A DNA stretch of 64,000 bases from Aquatica leii (GCA_035610365.1 CM069438.1:31799869-31863868); one strand, 5' to 3'; counted from the stretch's first letter, positions 47,396 through 60,529 are shown. Program-made: numbers and translations. Notes: generated from the sequence alone by a model not told the origin.

Positions 47396-50300
47396 GAGCG
47401 TTTTCTATAGTACTGAACAATCTGCAGTAGAGGTTTGGTTTTATTTCACTCATATCTGTAGTTGTCTCGAATTTAAACGCGTTTTCTAATTAACATAGAT
47501 AACAATAAACGAAGAAGCCATAACATGGTTCATACGAGCCGAATATTCGTTGATGGTGAAGCTAAATAAAGGCCCATCTTCCAAAAGACGTAATTTAGGT
47601 GGATTGTATCTGGGTCTGCGGGGGTCAGCGTTAATTTTGTTGCAATTTCACTAGTCGTGAAAGTATTCCAAACCAACTTAAAAAAAATTGAAAACTTGAA
47701 CATTATCCTCTGGAAAAAAACCGTCTACAAAAGAGATGTTACGTGATTTTTCTCGTAAGTAAAAGAGAGCGACGACTAACGCAGTTGTTCCGACCTAACG
47801 CAGTTGTTCCGACGAGAGACCCGTAAGCTTCGTGGTGGTGTTAGATTATAGAATAAATTTAAAAAGGCGCCAAAACGATCAAAAACTAGGGAGGGAGACG
47901 CGTTTAAATCTTACCCATAGCTGAAATATAACAAGATATCACAAAAGAGAAGTGGTAACACAATATTTATTTTATCATAGACAGAAGTTCACGTTAAAAG
48001 AAGAAAAAGGTACATATGTATATTTATATAAATTTTATCAAACGCTAGCACGTAGGTCGGTATCAGACAAAAACTACGCCCTCGACTGGGCAACACGTTC
48101 TACAGCAAAGTAACCTAGTCGTACGATTACTGAAATTAAACGACTGCACAGAGATTCCTTCAAATTAATTTCGTAATTTTTGATAAAAGTTTCTTCCAAT
48201 ACGTATAACAATTGCATCCAACTCCTCCAAGGTGTAGATAGTGTTAGCTACAGCGACGTGACGTCATGGAAATTTTTCCAGTTATAACATTGCTTATTAT
48301 CTCCACAGGCAAAGAAAACGTGTGGGGGTATGGAAACCCGCTACAGAAAATTACAAAAGAATTAAATTAAACCATCATAACAAGAAATATCGCCCCAAAT
48401 AAAGACTTTCACTCATATCATCACAATATTCGATTTCATATTCACATGGAGGTGTGTAAAATACTTAACAATGAAAGCCTTGTTGGGTGTACACAACGCT
48501 AGAGGATGTCTGCGTTCTTCAAACTTTACCGGAAGAATAAAATCGTTTAAAATTTAACATATTTGTCCCTACTCCAACAACGAAAAGTGCGCGTCCCGAG
48601 TATAAATTTTATACTAAAGCATTTTTAATATAACAAATTCTCCCCCAGCAACAAAAACTTGGTAAGTGGACACTAGCTAAAACTAAGAATAGAAATTTAG
48701 GCATCCGCCAAGGACAGAACTCTAAAATCCAAAACTAACCCAAACGCAATAACACCCAACCTAAGGAGAAACGTAATTGAAAGAGGTTTTCCTAGTTGGC
48801 TAAGTATCACCGATCAAATGTGTCGAAAAGTCGCATGAAGCGGAATGATACTCCAAAGAATCAAAAACTCCAACCAACAGAAATGAAGTATCAGAAAAGG
48901 TACTCGTTGAAAGTCGTTACGCTATAAAAGCAAGAAAACAACGCAGTCGCATAGACCTCATTGACGGATAATCCTTAGCAAACCTAGAGAAAAAGAAAAA
49001 GTTTAGATCACGGTTGAGGACAACGTGTTGAAATCACATGAAACCCCAGCCCGCAGACACAAATCCCGCCATGAATATAAAACTCAAGAAGTAAAAAAGA
49101 AAAATTAAGTATCTAGCAGATTTTGAATTCTGATATGCGGATTTAGAAAAAAAAGTCAAAAGAAAAACTAAGAGAGTTGTGTCCACAAATCGTCAACAGG
49201 CTATTTAAGATTCTTCTACCAAAAAGACCAAACAGACCCTAAAGATCTAGTAAAAGAAAACCAACGAAGAAATCTCAAGCAAAAAAAAAAGATTCTGATC
49301 AAAGTCGACACAAGTCGGACTACCTAAAAAGTAGAGAGAAAAAAATCAGTAATCCAAAAGTCACAACTACAAAGTCCCAAAAAGCTAAACCCTATTAGTG
49401 TACCAATTCAAAAAAATCAAAGCCGCGAAACCCAAAACAAAACCAAAAGACAGAAAGAAAGAAATAGAAGTAAGAGTAAATAAAAAAGAATATGAAGCTT
49501 CACTTGCTAATCGAACATCGTGAGTCAGTACTCGTCGTGTTGGAATATCACCTAGAACCTAAAAGCCGAAGAACGGATTAGAATATTTTAATACCAAAAG
49601 AAACCCAAAGAAAAGAAATACCCTAACAGTGACTGACAACATCAAAAATGTCGACTAAGCAAAAGTACAGAGTACAAGAAACGACGTTGCAGTCTATCCC
49701 AAGTTTCAAGCCAAGCACAACAAAACAAAAACTCACTATACCCAATAAAGCAAGAAAAGTAACTGAGAAAGGAAAGAAACAGAATAGAAACACAGTTGAG
49801 TGAACACTTAAGAACGACGTTACGAAAAAGAAAAAAGAAAGAAAGTGTTCAAGCAACTTACCAAAACTTACAAAAAAAACAGTAAAAGGACAATTCCCCT
49901 TAAGGCGAACCTTCAAACGTAACTAAATGAAAAGTAAGAAAAACGGAGAAAGATAAGACTAGATGTTTTTATGTCCAACTAACCATCCAAGAGGCGAACC
50001 TTAAAGAAAAACAAAAGGAATAAAAGAATGGTTTGCATATAGAAAGTCCCTAAGCCCAAGAATAAAGAAATAAAAAGTAGAAAAGATAAGAGATATGGAA
50101 AAACGAATAAAGATAAGGCCCTACGGTGCCCAACCAACCGCTCTAATACTAAAAAAAGAAATAGAAGAGAAAAGATCACACCATAGAACGAAAGCGTACC
50201 AATTGCTGTCCAAAATTGGAAAGACAAAAATGCCGAAAAGCAGAATAGAAACCCCAAAATAAAGGGGAAAAAACCTAAAACCAGAGCGAGAGTCCTACTA

Positions 50301-50642
50301 GTGACACCAAACTCAACATAGCCGACTAAGCGGATGTAACTATATACAAATAGAAAGATAGTTTGTCCCGAAGTAAGATGGTTAAGAAAAGGGAAAAAAC
50401 CAAAGAAACTTACTAGAAACTAAAGAGAAAAAAGAATTTTAGTACAGCAAACTGGAGAAAAACGTTTGGGTAGGATCCCAACTATAATCAACAAAATACC
50501 GTCATAGTCAAAGAACCAAATGAAAAAGTCTACAGACTACTACAGGCCAATAAAAACTATGCAACACTGCGATGACCAGAAGTGGAGTGGACGTGATGAT
50601 CGTGAATAATTGGTTTACGTTGGTCGTTTTCGTAACGACTAG

Positions 50643-51406
50643 TTACCACAGGTGCTTAACGCCAGGAGAAACCCGTATTCGTTTCCACAGAAAACCTTGA
50701 ACCACTAACCAACGAAAAAATCGGCGAGGCGACGATGACACTTTACCCACTAACTGGTTATACCAACGGTTTTTAGTAGGACAGGTAAACTTCGAAACTG
50801 AAGGCAAATCAGAAACGTAACGGTCTAGCATCTTTAGAAGTACAACTCTTCTATCGAAGCCTTAGATTGAGCGAGCTGTCTCTCATAAGTCACTAATTCT
50901 TCAAAAGTAGAAATCGACATTAACGCAAGCTCTGACCGATAAAAAGGAGTTAGATTACGACGCACGATCTTGAGTTGTATTTGATAAGAGATCGGTTCTA
51001 ACAGTTGTAAGAAGAGGTTTCGCATGGTAGTAACGTACATCCCGATAGATTCGTTAGCTCCCATCGTACACTTACGAATTGTGTCCATTAAACGATCATC
51101 ATAATGTTCAGGAAAAAATTTCGATTTCAACAGAGCCGTAACATTCTTCCAATAGCGCAAATCAGTTTGGGTTGTCCTAAAAGCAAGAAGAGCTTTAGCA
51201 GACAAAAACCCAAATGCTGAGAGAAAAATTTGATGCTGTGAAACACCACGACACAAGCAAAATTCGTCAATCCAAAGAAGAAATTCCATAAGCAAAGAAG
51301 GATCTACACCAGAAAACGTCACGTACCAATTTCCTAAGTTCGTGTCTGAAGTCCGAAGAGGTAAGAAGTAGTTGTTCTTAATCTGAAGAATACATAAATA
51401 ACTCAA
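50643..51406 (-). pseudogene. Ty3/Gypsy-type gag, zinc-knuckle part decayed
   Basis: The main frame (51406-50834, 190 codons) has the capsid-like signature ALLAFRTTQTDLRYWKNV, KSKFFPEHYDDRLMDTI, NESIGMYVTTM and LKIVRRNLTPFYRSELAL, characteristic of the retrotransposon gag domain in insect Gypsy-type elements. Just past the stop, a shifted frame (50831-50643) has residues such as PRRFF and GFLWKRIRVSPGV in places where related proteins have Cys-His knuckles, but most cysteines are lost. So the RNA-binding end appears dead. Confidence 0.65.
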
Positions 51407-51612
51407 ACCAAAATAAGTCGCTAACTAAAACAAGTTAGACCAACGTACTACTAAAAGAAAGAAAAGTAGGTAAACCAATTACCAAGCCAGGTCTTGCAAC
51501 AACCTGAAGGAAGCTAAGTAAACTTTGAGTAAACCGAACCCACTAAAGACAACCAATAAGTAGAAAAGTCAATAAAAATAGAACGAATTATAATTGCACA
51601 CACGAACTCGAG

Positions 51613-51629
51613 TCCCACGTTGGGCGCCA
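51613..51629 (-). other. Primer binding site (tRNA-Lys type), intact
   Basis: TCCCACGTTGGGCGCCA on the plus strand equals the 3' end of an insect tRNA-Lys over its core. It lies 4 bp from the TGTTACG edge of the right LTR, which is the correct geometry for a minus-strand LTR element. Confidence 0.7.
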
Positions 51630-51633
51630 AATT

Positions 51634-51924
51634 TGTTACGTGGTTTTTCTAACAACGAAAAGTAGGCGTACCGTAAATTTGTGTTCCAAGGTAAAACGAA
51701 TAGTTGGTTCTCTTTCTTCAAGCGAATTCTTCAAATCATTGTCGACTATTTAACAAATAAATATTTTCGGGTTTTGAACCGCGTTCCATATTTACACTTT
51801 TTACGAAATTGATAAAACTTAGAAAGCCTACAACTTTTTACAAATTTCTTCTTCTTCTTCAGCAAAAACTGAAACTGAAGGTATAGGATAAATATTTATT
51901 TGTTATAAAATCATGACGGCGAAA
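51634..51924 (-). repeat. Right-hand (5') LTR of the family A element, truncated
   Basis: Begins TGTTACGTGG next to the primer site and includes an AATAAATA signal near 51760. It runs into the BEL/Pao remnant; the outer edge is not definable. Confidence 0.45.
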
Positions 51925-52770
51925 GCCTCAAAAATAATATTGTCGACTATTGTTAAAATTGCTCAAAAACAAAGCTTTGCTAAAGAACTTTCCTTTCTTG
52001 CTCGATGCTAAAATCTTCATTGGCCAAGCTTAATCGTTTTTTAGATTCTTCCGGCGTTTTACAAGTAGGTGGTAGATTGCACCAGTCACAATTTTCATAT
52101 GATCTTATTCTCCTTTCTGGAAAGCATACTATTGCTAAACCCATTGTATCTTGCGCTAGGTTACTGCTTCCTGGACCTCAGTTGTTATTAAAATCTTTAG
52201 AGGCCGTTTCTGGATTCCCTCCGGACGAAATTTGGTAAAAACAGTTCTTTATAATTGTTTGCGACGCTACTGACTTGATGAACAGATTACAAAGTCTATT
52301 ATGAGAAATCTTTTACCCAGTCAAGTGGAGCCTACACTTTATTTATTTGTCTGTGGGGTAGATTACGCCGGTTCTTTTTGCATAAAAGATCGCAAGGGCA
52401 GTAATCCCAAAATTATCAAAGCTTTCTTGTGTTTATTGGTTTGTTTTTCTACAAAGGTCCTTCTCCTAAAGCTAGTGATGGATCCTTCTACAAACACCTT
52501 TTTGTTAGCATTTAGATGCTTTGTTGCTCGTCGAGGCAAATCTTTACATATTTATTCCGATAATGGAACAAACTTTATTGGCGTTAACTCTGAGTTGCAG
52601 AAATTACAAAAAATGTTTCCTACTCCGCATTTTACTATTCTTGAAATTTTTGCTAATGACTAATTGGCACTTTATTCTAGCACATAGCCCACATTTTGGT
52701 GGCTTGTGGGAAGCAGGAATCAAATCCTGCAAAGCACAACAACAAGGGCCAAACTTGACAGAAATGTTTA
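51925..52770 (+). pseudogene. BEL/Pao integrase remnant, copy 1
   Basis: Segments of a BEL-type integrase in order: TIVKIAQKQSFAKELSFL, then after a frameshift LAKLNRFLDSSGVLQVGGRL, then CGVDYAGSFCIKD (first catalytic Asp), YSDNGTNFIG (second Asp) and, after another frameshift, PHFGGLWEAGIK (catalytic Glu). The zinc-binding HHCC part between 52150 and 52300 is mostly deleted. No matching reverse transcriptase is next to it, so only the 3' part of the element is left. Confidence 0.75.
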
Positions 52771-52809
52771 ACTAGTCAAAGACAGTAATTCATTAAAACT
52801 TCAAACAAA

Positions 52810-53290
52810 AGATAAAGGTATGGATTCCACCAGGTGGTTGATTTCTTCATGAGGTATTGCATCCTAGGCAATCTGTAATTCATGCCGGAGAGCTTCTAGT
52901 GTCTGTGAAGGATTGTCTAATTGCTTGAGTCTTCTAACCATTATGTCCCACACATGTTCAATAGGGGAAAGATCGGAAAATCTGTGTGGTCACAGCAAGA
53001 TATTGAATACTGAATGCCTTACAATCTAGGAACGGGCATCGGGTCCTTCAGTTCCTAGAGGAACGAAAGAGTATGGGGTTCTACCACTTCATCAACATAT
53101 CGGTGGTTATTCATATTGCTTCGGATGAATACCAACTGCGACCTGTTTCCATAAACAATAGCACCCCATACCATAACCTCCACAGTGTGGTGAACTTGTC
53201 GCTCAACAGAAAACTGCACATTGCGACGTTCTCGAAGTCATCAATAATGCGACATCGAATTCACTCAGTTGTCGCACTCTAGACATAATC
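52810..53290 (-). pseudogene. Tc1-like transposase, C-terminal remnant
   Basis: On the minus strand a decayed frame shows HVWDIMVRRLKQLDNPSQTL and EALRHELQIA, followed by a stop and DAIPHEEINHLVESIP; this is the C-terminal end, including the third catalytic acidic residue region, of an insect Tc1-like transposase. Upstream pieces with MNNHRYVDEV-like sequence are recognisable in shifted frames. Plus-strand frames here are shadows. Confidence 0.65.
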
Positions 53291-55009
53291 GCAACAAACA
53301 AAAACAAAAGAATTGCAACCAAAAACAATACCGAAATCGACTTAATCTTTCAAGAAACATACCCGATAATTTCTATTCTAACAAGTAAAACCTCAAATTT
53401 TCCATGGCTGCTGGATTATTTTGATTGAAATTTTAATCAATTACTATATTGCACTAGTTTGATTAAAAATTCTTCTTGGTGTTGCATTTTTTTTGTGTCA
53501 CAGAGTATAATTGGTCCCTTTACATAGGCAACTAACAATCTTCTAACACCACCTTAAATACACAATACTTTTAAAATAACTTTATAAAAATTTATTTTCC
53601 AGATACTTTCTAAGCGAATCAAATGCTCACGAATCAAAGGAATTCCTGTTTTTTGCATAGAAGATTAGTCTCGTAAATTATTTTAGTAAGTAAGTTTAAT
53701 ATAACACCATAAATACAGAAATTGGGTCTACAATATGTGCAGATTTTCATATACCTCAATGTGTGTTTTATAGCTAGCAACTAGCAAAACCATCTTTAAC
53801 GCATAAATGTAGCTATTTTTTAATAATAAAAAATTACACTTAAAAAAAATTGATTATAATCAAGAAAGTTTATCGTTGTTATTGAAATTGTATTAAGCGT
53901 TCAGGAAAACACCTGTAATAACGAGGTAGTCTTATTTTTTGTAACTGAAAAAGGTGGTGTTGGGCACAAAGATTTGATTTTATTCTTTCTTGTACATAAT
54001 CCTCATTAGTACAGATGATATTTGGAGATGCATGTTGGCCATTCATAAATTTCTGTGTTTGATTTTGTATAGTCAACAGCATTTTGGCTGTGTTTTAAGT
54101 AATTACGTGTTTATGATTACGATGTACATATTGTATATTGTTAATAGTAATTATCGATGCATACCAAAAAAAAATATATTTATTATTAGAATTAATACTT
54201 TATTTTTATTTGTAGCACCAAGATGCCACTTTTTTATAACGTTATACTCTTATTATATTATAATTTTTTTTTAAATTACAGACACGATTACTAATTTTTA
54301 AAGTATGACGAGAAAGACAGGTGTTAAGTCTGCACTAGTTTTAATAGCATTATGACTTTGTCTTTGCGTTAATGTGATTTGTTAAAATGTATTTTAAATA
54401 AATATAAATTAAAATTCGACTGAGTTTCAATCACAAGTATCTTTGACGGATACTTATTAAAACCAGATGTGACAAAAATACTTTTAATTTGAGTGTACCT
54501 TTAGAATTAAAGTGATACCAGCCACGCCCCTTCTTATGTTTATTCAGCTCAACTGTATGAAGCTTGCAAAGAATTACATTGATAACGAGTAGAATGAGTT
54601 GGAGAGTTCTGTGACATGAGGAGGAGGGACCTTGACCTACATACACATTTTAAATTACCTCAGGTAACCGAGGAGTGGAAAAACAGGTATTTGAATGGCA
54701 AGTTAATGATTTTCAGACTTGATATTTTTTGCAATTTTGAAAAGGGAATGTATTCTTCATTTGCGCTGCTTTGCTCCGCTAAAAGTTTTGTTTGTGCTGC
54801 AGTCAATGAATTATTTCTAAAAATGTAGGAGTACAAATTTTAGAACAAACACAGACTGAAGACATTTCTATTTTAAACCGATTCATTGCTAAAACTACAA
54901 GCAAAATTTTGTACATACAAGTATTTTTAATTTTAGTCGTTTTTCTATCAAATCTACACTTCATTGATGATAAATCTGAATATCTTAAAGAAATTTACAA
55001 TATCCTTTA
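53291..55009. other. Gene-free stretch
   Basis: No supportable gene. AT-rich, with several short frames on both strands lacking motifs. The part near 53420-53520 may be the outer end of the Tc1-like element. Confidence 0.4.
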
Positions 55010-55430
55010 TCGAAAACACGCCCCTTTTCAACCGTAACCCAATCAGAGTCCAGCTTAACCATCCTTCTTTATATACGAAGACTATTTCTTATTAAGCAAT
55101 TTCTATAGAGTTTAGAATCTGGCTTGGTTCACAAGTTGATTACCTAACTCTGTAGTGGTTCTTTGTTAGATTTTCGTTATCGTATTCTTTCTTACCTTTT
55201 CAGAGTTTAGAATCTGGCTTGGTTCACAAAGTTAATTACCTAACTTTTGAGAAGTTCTTAGTTAGATTTCGGTTGCTTGTTTGTGCTTTTCGATTCTCAC
55301 GCCCTGATGAAGCCCCTTACAAAATTAGGCTAAACGTTGGCAACTTCGGTTACAACAATGACATGGTCCAAACCCGGAAGACATTCTTATCTTAGTATAG
55401 ACTCCGGCTGTGGAAGCCTTCGCTATTACA
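55010..55430 (+). repeat. Dispersed repeat block with hammerhead-like boxes, copy 2
   Basis: Matches 32265-32610 from TTCTATAGAGTTTAGAATC (55102) to CGCTATT (55429), with the two GAGTTTAGAATCTGG units 95 bp apart. Just upstream it carries elements of the intron-9 tandem unit: an inverted copy of the CCAAT/GC-box segment (55016-55054; AACCCAATCAGAGTC) and a TTTATATACGAAG TATA-like segment (55071-55083). This joins the dispersed blocks and the tandem array into one family. It lies directly against the BEL/Pao copy that starts at about 55430. Confidence 0.65.
55304..55335 (+). ncRNA. Hammerhead-like core, box 2 mutated
   Basis: CTGATGA intact at 55304-55310; the second box has become TAAAC (55331-55335) and the middle hairpin is weaker than in copy 1. 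Expected to be inactive. Confidence 0.3.
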
Positions 55431-57880
55431 TCTGTTACTAGTTTATTCTACTCAAACATCGATTGTTTAATCGCTCCAACTATTACCGATAGATTGCCTA
55501 AGGTTCGTTTCAAGAAAGATCTTTTTAAAATTCCTCCTCATTTACGTCCTGCTGACAGCTCATGCCATGAGCCTGATGACATCGATTTGCTAATCGGTTC
55601 TTCTATTTTTTATAAACTGCTAATACCTGAGCAGTTATCGCTAGGTAAAACTTTGCGTACGTTACAAAATACGATGCTAGGTTGGATCGTTTCTGGCGAC
55701 TTACCTACAAGCCAGGCAGTGTATTCATCGAAGGACGACGATTCTAGCGACGTTACAGTTTGTTGTCAGACCGTTAGTCAAATTTATGAGTTCAATGTAG
55801 AATGACGTCAGTCATTGTCTAAGTTTTGGGACTTAGACCACCCCAAACCCTACTCGCATCAACTTGACTTTCTTCACAAGAGAGGTTCTGTGAAGAACAA
55901 TTTCTAAAGACTGTAGGCATTGATGAGAGTAATCATTTTTCTGTGTCTATTCTACACAACTCTAAGCTGACTTTGTTAGGTGACCCACTTAATATTGCGG
56001 AAACGCGTTTCAAGCGATTAGAGAAAAGTCTCCACAATAACCCCACACTTCTTGAGGAATATTCCAAGTACATGTTCGAATACCAAAAACTCGGACATAT
56101 GACAAGGATCACTCAAAATGAACGTTTTGCTCCGTCAGAATGTATCTTGGAAACCATCGATGGTTTTGTTAATAGTGGTTCTGTACCACCCCAATTCTTA
56201 CCTCATCATGCAGTAATAAAACAAACGTCTTTAACTACGAAGTTACGCGTCGTTTTTGATGCCAATGCTAAATCTTCTTAAGTTCAGGATGGCTTGCTCG
56301 ATATCTTATTGCGCTTCCGCCCACATGAAGTTGCCATTTGCGGAGATATCGCTAAAATGTACCCCATGGTCAACGTGATTTTAAGAAATTTCAGCACATA
56401 CTTTGGAGGGAAAATCCCGCTGATCTTGTTTCTATTTTCCGTTTAAATATTATTACTTACGGCACAGCATCTTATACTTTAGCTCGTCGAACTGAACAAG
56501 GACGCGTGCTCGGAGGCCGCTGAAATCATTACAAAAAATTTCTTTAATCAAGTTAGTAAAGTTATGCCAACAATATTCTTTCTCAAATGAGATCAAATCA
56601 ATAATTGACAGAGTTGTCAAATCTTTACGTATTCGAGCTGTTAATCCGTTTTTAGACGACAACGGGTGTCTTTGTGTTGGAGGCAAAAGTTATCGCATTC
56701 TTTGTTCTCGAAGCTTACCGAATTGATTATACAAAATTATCATACGGAATTGCTCTATTGTGGAGCTCAGACACTTCTTGCTACACATGGTTTTGACCTA
56801 TTGGCGAACTCGGTTATGTAAATTGAATTATTAGAAAGTGTACCGGTTGTTTTAAGGCAAGTCCAATTGTTCGCCATCCCTTAATGGGAGACTTACCCAG
56901 AACTCGTTTAAAATTTGTTCACTGTTTATGGTGTCGGCCTTGACTGTGCTGGCCCGATGCTTATTAAAGATCAGCGTACGATGGGAGCACGTTGTTCAAA
57001 GGCGTACATATGTGCGTTTGTTTGCAAGGTAACATTAGTAACGTCTCTATCTACTAACTCATTTTTAAACACCTTAAAGCGTTTTATCGCTCGCAGAAGA
57101 TTGCTAGGTACTATATCTAGCGATAACGCCACGAATTTTCGAGGCGCGAAAGCAAAGTTAGATTCTTTGTTCGGAATATTGCATGAACCGTAGTCGCAAA
57201 AGTAAAATTATCGATTACTTGCACTCTAAAGCTATAAAATCGAATATTATTAATCCCAAATCTCTTCACGAAGGAGGGTTATGATAAAGGTCAGTCAGAT
57301 TAGTTAAGATTATCTTTGATTTCCTCCGAATCTGAGGACCTTACTTCATTAACACCTGGCCATTTTATAATTGGTCGACCTTTGTGTTGAGCTGTTTGGC
57401 ATGCGCGATACAACCCCACTTAATGGGTAGCGTTATAGTAAGTAAGTAAGGTGTAGGAAGTAGTGGTTGTACTTCACTACCAGCGCTAATCACTTCTTGC
57501 TAATGTAACAATAACTAAATCGATAAGAGAAAATAAATGGTTTATTCAACCTCTCGTACACTTTGGCTTATATTCCCAAAGCCGACTTAACCCATACTCC
57601 ACAAAATCGCTTATCCGCGTTTAGGAGAGCGCAACAAGTTTACCAACATTTTTGGAAACGTTGGAGCCGTGAGGTAGTTCCTAAGTATCAACCGAATCAA
57701 CAAAAACAAAAATGGTTCCGACAGCTACTCGATCTATTGAAACTTGATTCTATTGTCTTACTTCCAGAAGACAACGTCCCGCCTCTACAGTGGCGACTAG
57801 GACGTGTATTTCAGTTGCATCCGGTGCTGATAACGTTATACGCGCAACATCCCTGCGTCTTGTAAATCGAAATGTTTTGC
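55430..57880 (+). mobile_element. BEL/Pao retrotransposon remnant, copy 2
   Basis: From left to right: protease region with DDIDLLIGSSIFYKLL and LQNTMLGWIVSGDLP (55410-55805); reverse-transcriptase N-terminal half with YQKLGHMTRI, PHHAVIKQ and TTKLRVVFDA (55943-56281) and IAKMYPMVNV (56349); then a deletion that removes the catalytic YxDD region; then integrase pieces, TVYGVGLDCAGPMLIKDQ (56918), FIARRRLLGTISSDNATNF (57079) and the C-terminal DUF5641-type end with FWKRWSREVV and EDNVPPLQWRLGRVFQL (57563-57865). Many stops and frameshifts. 57195-57560 separates the integrase from its C-terminus with unrecognised sequence. The open frame beginning MEAFAIT at 55410 starts within the preceding repeat block, so its first residues are not BEL. 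Confidence 0.8.
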
Positions 57881-58019
57881 GTCGATTAATGCACAAACTT
57901 TGAGTGCTGCCACCGAATTAAACGTTTGATGTTTTTCTGTTTAATAATTATACGTGGTGCTCTTCGCTGTTCTTTTTTGCCAAACGTTAAAATAATATAA
58001 TACACCTACCGACAAAAGC

Positions 58020-58140
58020 TACAAACTTTGAAGAATCTTAAAACTGTCTTTAAACCGTCTAAGACGTCTTTAAGATGTCTTACAGTAGCTACCGTTAAGA
58101 CGTTCAGATATAAAACATGCATAAAACAGACGTCTTGAAG
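58020..58140. repeat. Cluster of GACGTCTT-type palindromes
   Basis: Within about 120 bp: AAGACGTCTT (perfect 10-bp palindrome), AAGATGTCTT, TTAAGACGTTC and CAGACGTCTTGAAG, with looser copies. It ends about 40 bp before the TTAA of the piggyBac element, so it is host or older repeat sequence. Confidence 0.45.
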
Positions 58141-60529
58141 ATGTTGTGTGCTGTCTTGGTGCCAGATTAACTGACGTATTTAACCCAGATACCCCCGAAA
58201 CTATTTTTTGTGAAATTTATGTTTTTTTCACATTTTTAGATCTTAATGTAACCCAAGACAGTATTATATATAAAAAAAATTTTTTTAAAGGATGGTGGGA
58301 TAATAAACTTCTACCAGCTATGAAAAATAATAGGAGATAAATATATTTAAAATAATACAAAATACACTTATTAAACATAGTTTGCGTTACTAATTCGTAT
58401 GATAATTAACAAAACAATTTTTTGTGTAATGCAACCGAGCATTTTTGGCATATAAAGTTGCAATTTTTATGGCATAATACACAACTAAATAATCTAGCCT
58501 ATCAAATTTTGAGTGTTCATGAAGATTTGTAGATTGGCGACTGGGTCCTCTTTTTGATGTTTTTTTGTATGTTTCCAATATTGCTAATGCGACAGATCGC
58601 CTGAAAGAGAGATGGTCCTTCTGTCCACCACCATGCCTGTATATTTGCCAACCGTTTTGTAAGGTCATATCTAAGCAGTGACAAATAAGTGGAACATACC
58701 ACTTCTTTCCCTTTATCGATGTTCTGTATAGGCCCTCCCATGTGCACATTATATTTCCTTATAATTGAAGGCTGTGGTACCATAATGTTTTTCTTCTCTT
58801 TCTGGAAAAATCTTTTTACTGGTACAGTTGGAAAAATTTTATTACAACTTGAGGCGATGGTCACAACGCTGTTGTCATGCCATTTGCACACCACGACCTC
58901 TGTAGCTACATATTCAAAAAAAACCTCTCTCCTTTTTTAGAGCACTAGAGTGAGATAAAGAACATTCTTTACCTATCCTGTTTTCTCGGATTGTACCAGT
59001 TCCGTTGAATTTCATAGCTTTTAATTCTTCAATGAAGTGGAGGGAAGTGAAAAAATTATCAAAATATAGATGGAATGCGACATTAGGATGCGTTTCTTTG
59101 AGAACATTTGCGAACTGTAATACAACACTACCTCCTAGTCCCAAATCTTTATATTTTTGAGAAATAATAGTCGATCCTTGATACGGTTCAATCCATTCAA
59201 TATATCCATTTTTGTTAGTGCCCGTCCAAAATTTGTATCCCCATCGAATGGGCTTACCTTTTATAAATTGCTTTGAACCGTGTCGCCCAAAGTACGGGAT
59301 CATCGATTGATCTACACTATGTGCTTCCTCTAAGGGTGCCATTTCCATAAATTTTTTGTTCAAAACTTCAATTAATAGACGTACCTTTAAAAATTTGTCA
59401 TTTGTCGCCAAAGCATTATTGCCACAACAGCGTATGTTTTGCATAATAAAGTCAAAGCGATTTCTAGAGATGGCTTCACAAACTAGTATATTATTTGTAT
59501 CTTTAGAATTTTGCCAAAACATGGAACGTCTGGGATGACATGTATATCCACTAAGTAGTAGAATTCCAAAGAAACATTGTAACTCATTGTCAGAAATATC
59601 CCCATTCCTATTGTGATTGTTAGCATACATATTTGTAAATTTCAAAAGCATGTCAAACACTGTATGATCAAAAAATAATGAGAATGCTTCCAAAGAAGTA
59701 TACAGTTGCTTTGGTCCGTTAACATTTTCCCAAGGAATATTTTCTGGATCTAAATCTTTGTTGCATCACTTGTAAATTCGCTTTCTCTTTACAATTTTAT
59801 CACCTACGACCCTCGTTCCATAAATTGATAATAGCAAGTTATCTTCACTATCAAAATGTTCTGACTCATCTATATTAGAAGAATTTTGCTGGGACTCTCC
59901 CACACAGCACAAGCATATCCAATGGATATGAAATGTACACACCAACCATGGATACCGGAGGTGCATCGAACATCCATATTTAATATTATGGAGCAAGGAT
60001 GGAGGTTCATTGGATATATCATTCCGTCACGGAAAAATCTTCATAGTATGTCCATAGGACCTCCAGGTGGATAAACATTTTACATCCATATGGAGATACA
60101 TTGAACAGTCATATGAACGTACAAAATACATACATATGGAGGTTCAATGAACATTTAATTAAAGTATAATAAACATTCATTTTTTTATAGAACCTTCATA
60201 TGTAGGTAAAATATATGTGCATATCTATATATTAACAAAAAATATGGCCACACGTCAAATAAAGTCAATACAAAAGTGCCAATAGTGATATTTTCCAGAT
60301 GCAACAACTCCGGTTGGTCCACAAAAAATATGACCACTTGTTCATTTTCACTCAAACACAATCGAACTTTTTTATTTACACATTCTCTCATTTTTCTAGA
60401 GCTTTTATCCATTATTTATATTATAGGAATCCAAATACTTACTAGATTAATGTACAGCAAAAGTAAATTCAAATATGCAAAAATACCTTGTCTTTACCCA
60501 ATAAACACAAATGAATGGGTCTGTACTGG

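Larger units (their letters stand above)
47737..51924 (-). mobile_element. LTR retroelement family A, gag but no visible pol
   Basis: The plus strand shows TGTTACGTGRTTTTTCT at 47737 and at 51634, which I read as the shared edge of two LTRs. The right one is followed inward by a tRNA-Lys-type primer site (51613-51629), so the element is on the minus strand. Inside, only a gag-like frame is visible (50834-51406). About 3 kb further in (47.9-50.6 kb) is A/G-rich on the plus strand and contains no protease, reverse transcriptase or integrase motif in any frame I read. This fits a non-autonomous element that needs proteins from a relative. The left LTR matches the right one only over its first ~20 bp, so it is badly eroded or rearranged. 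Confidence 0.6.

Noticed and set aside
49623..50257. Minus-strand Phe-rich frames that look like membrane proteins
   Set aside because: They read the polypyrimidine strand of the family A LTR element; composition alone explains the hydrophobicity.
58390..59996. Plus-strand frames inside the piggyBac region
   Set aside because: Shadows of the minus-strand transposase, whose catalytic motifs are plain.
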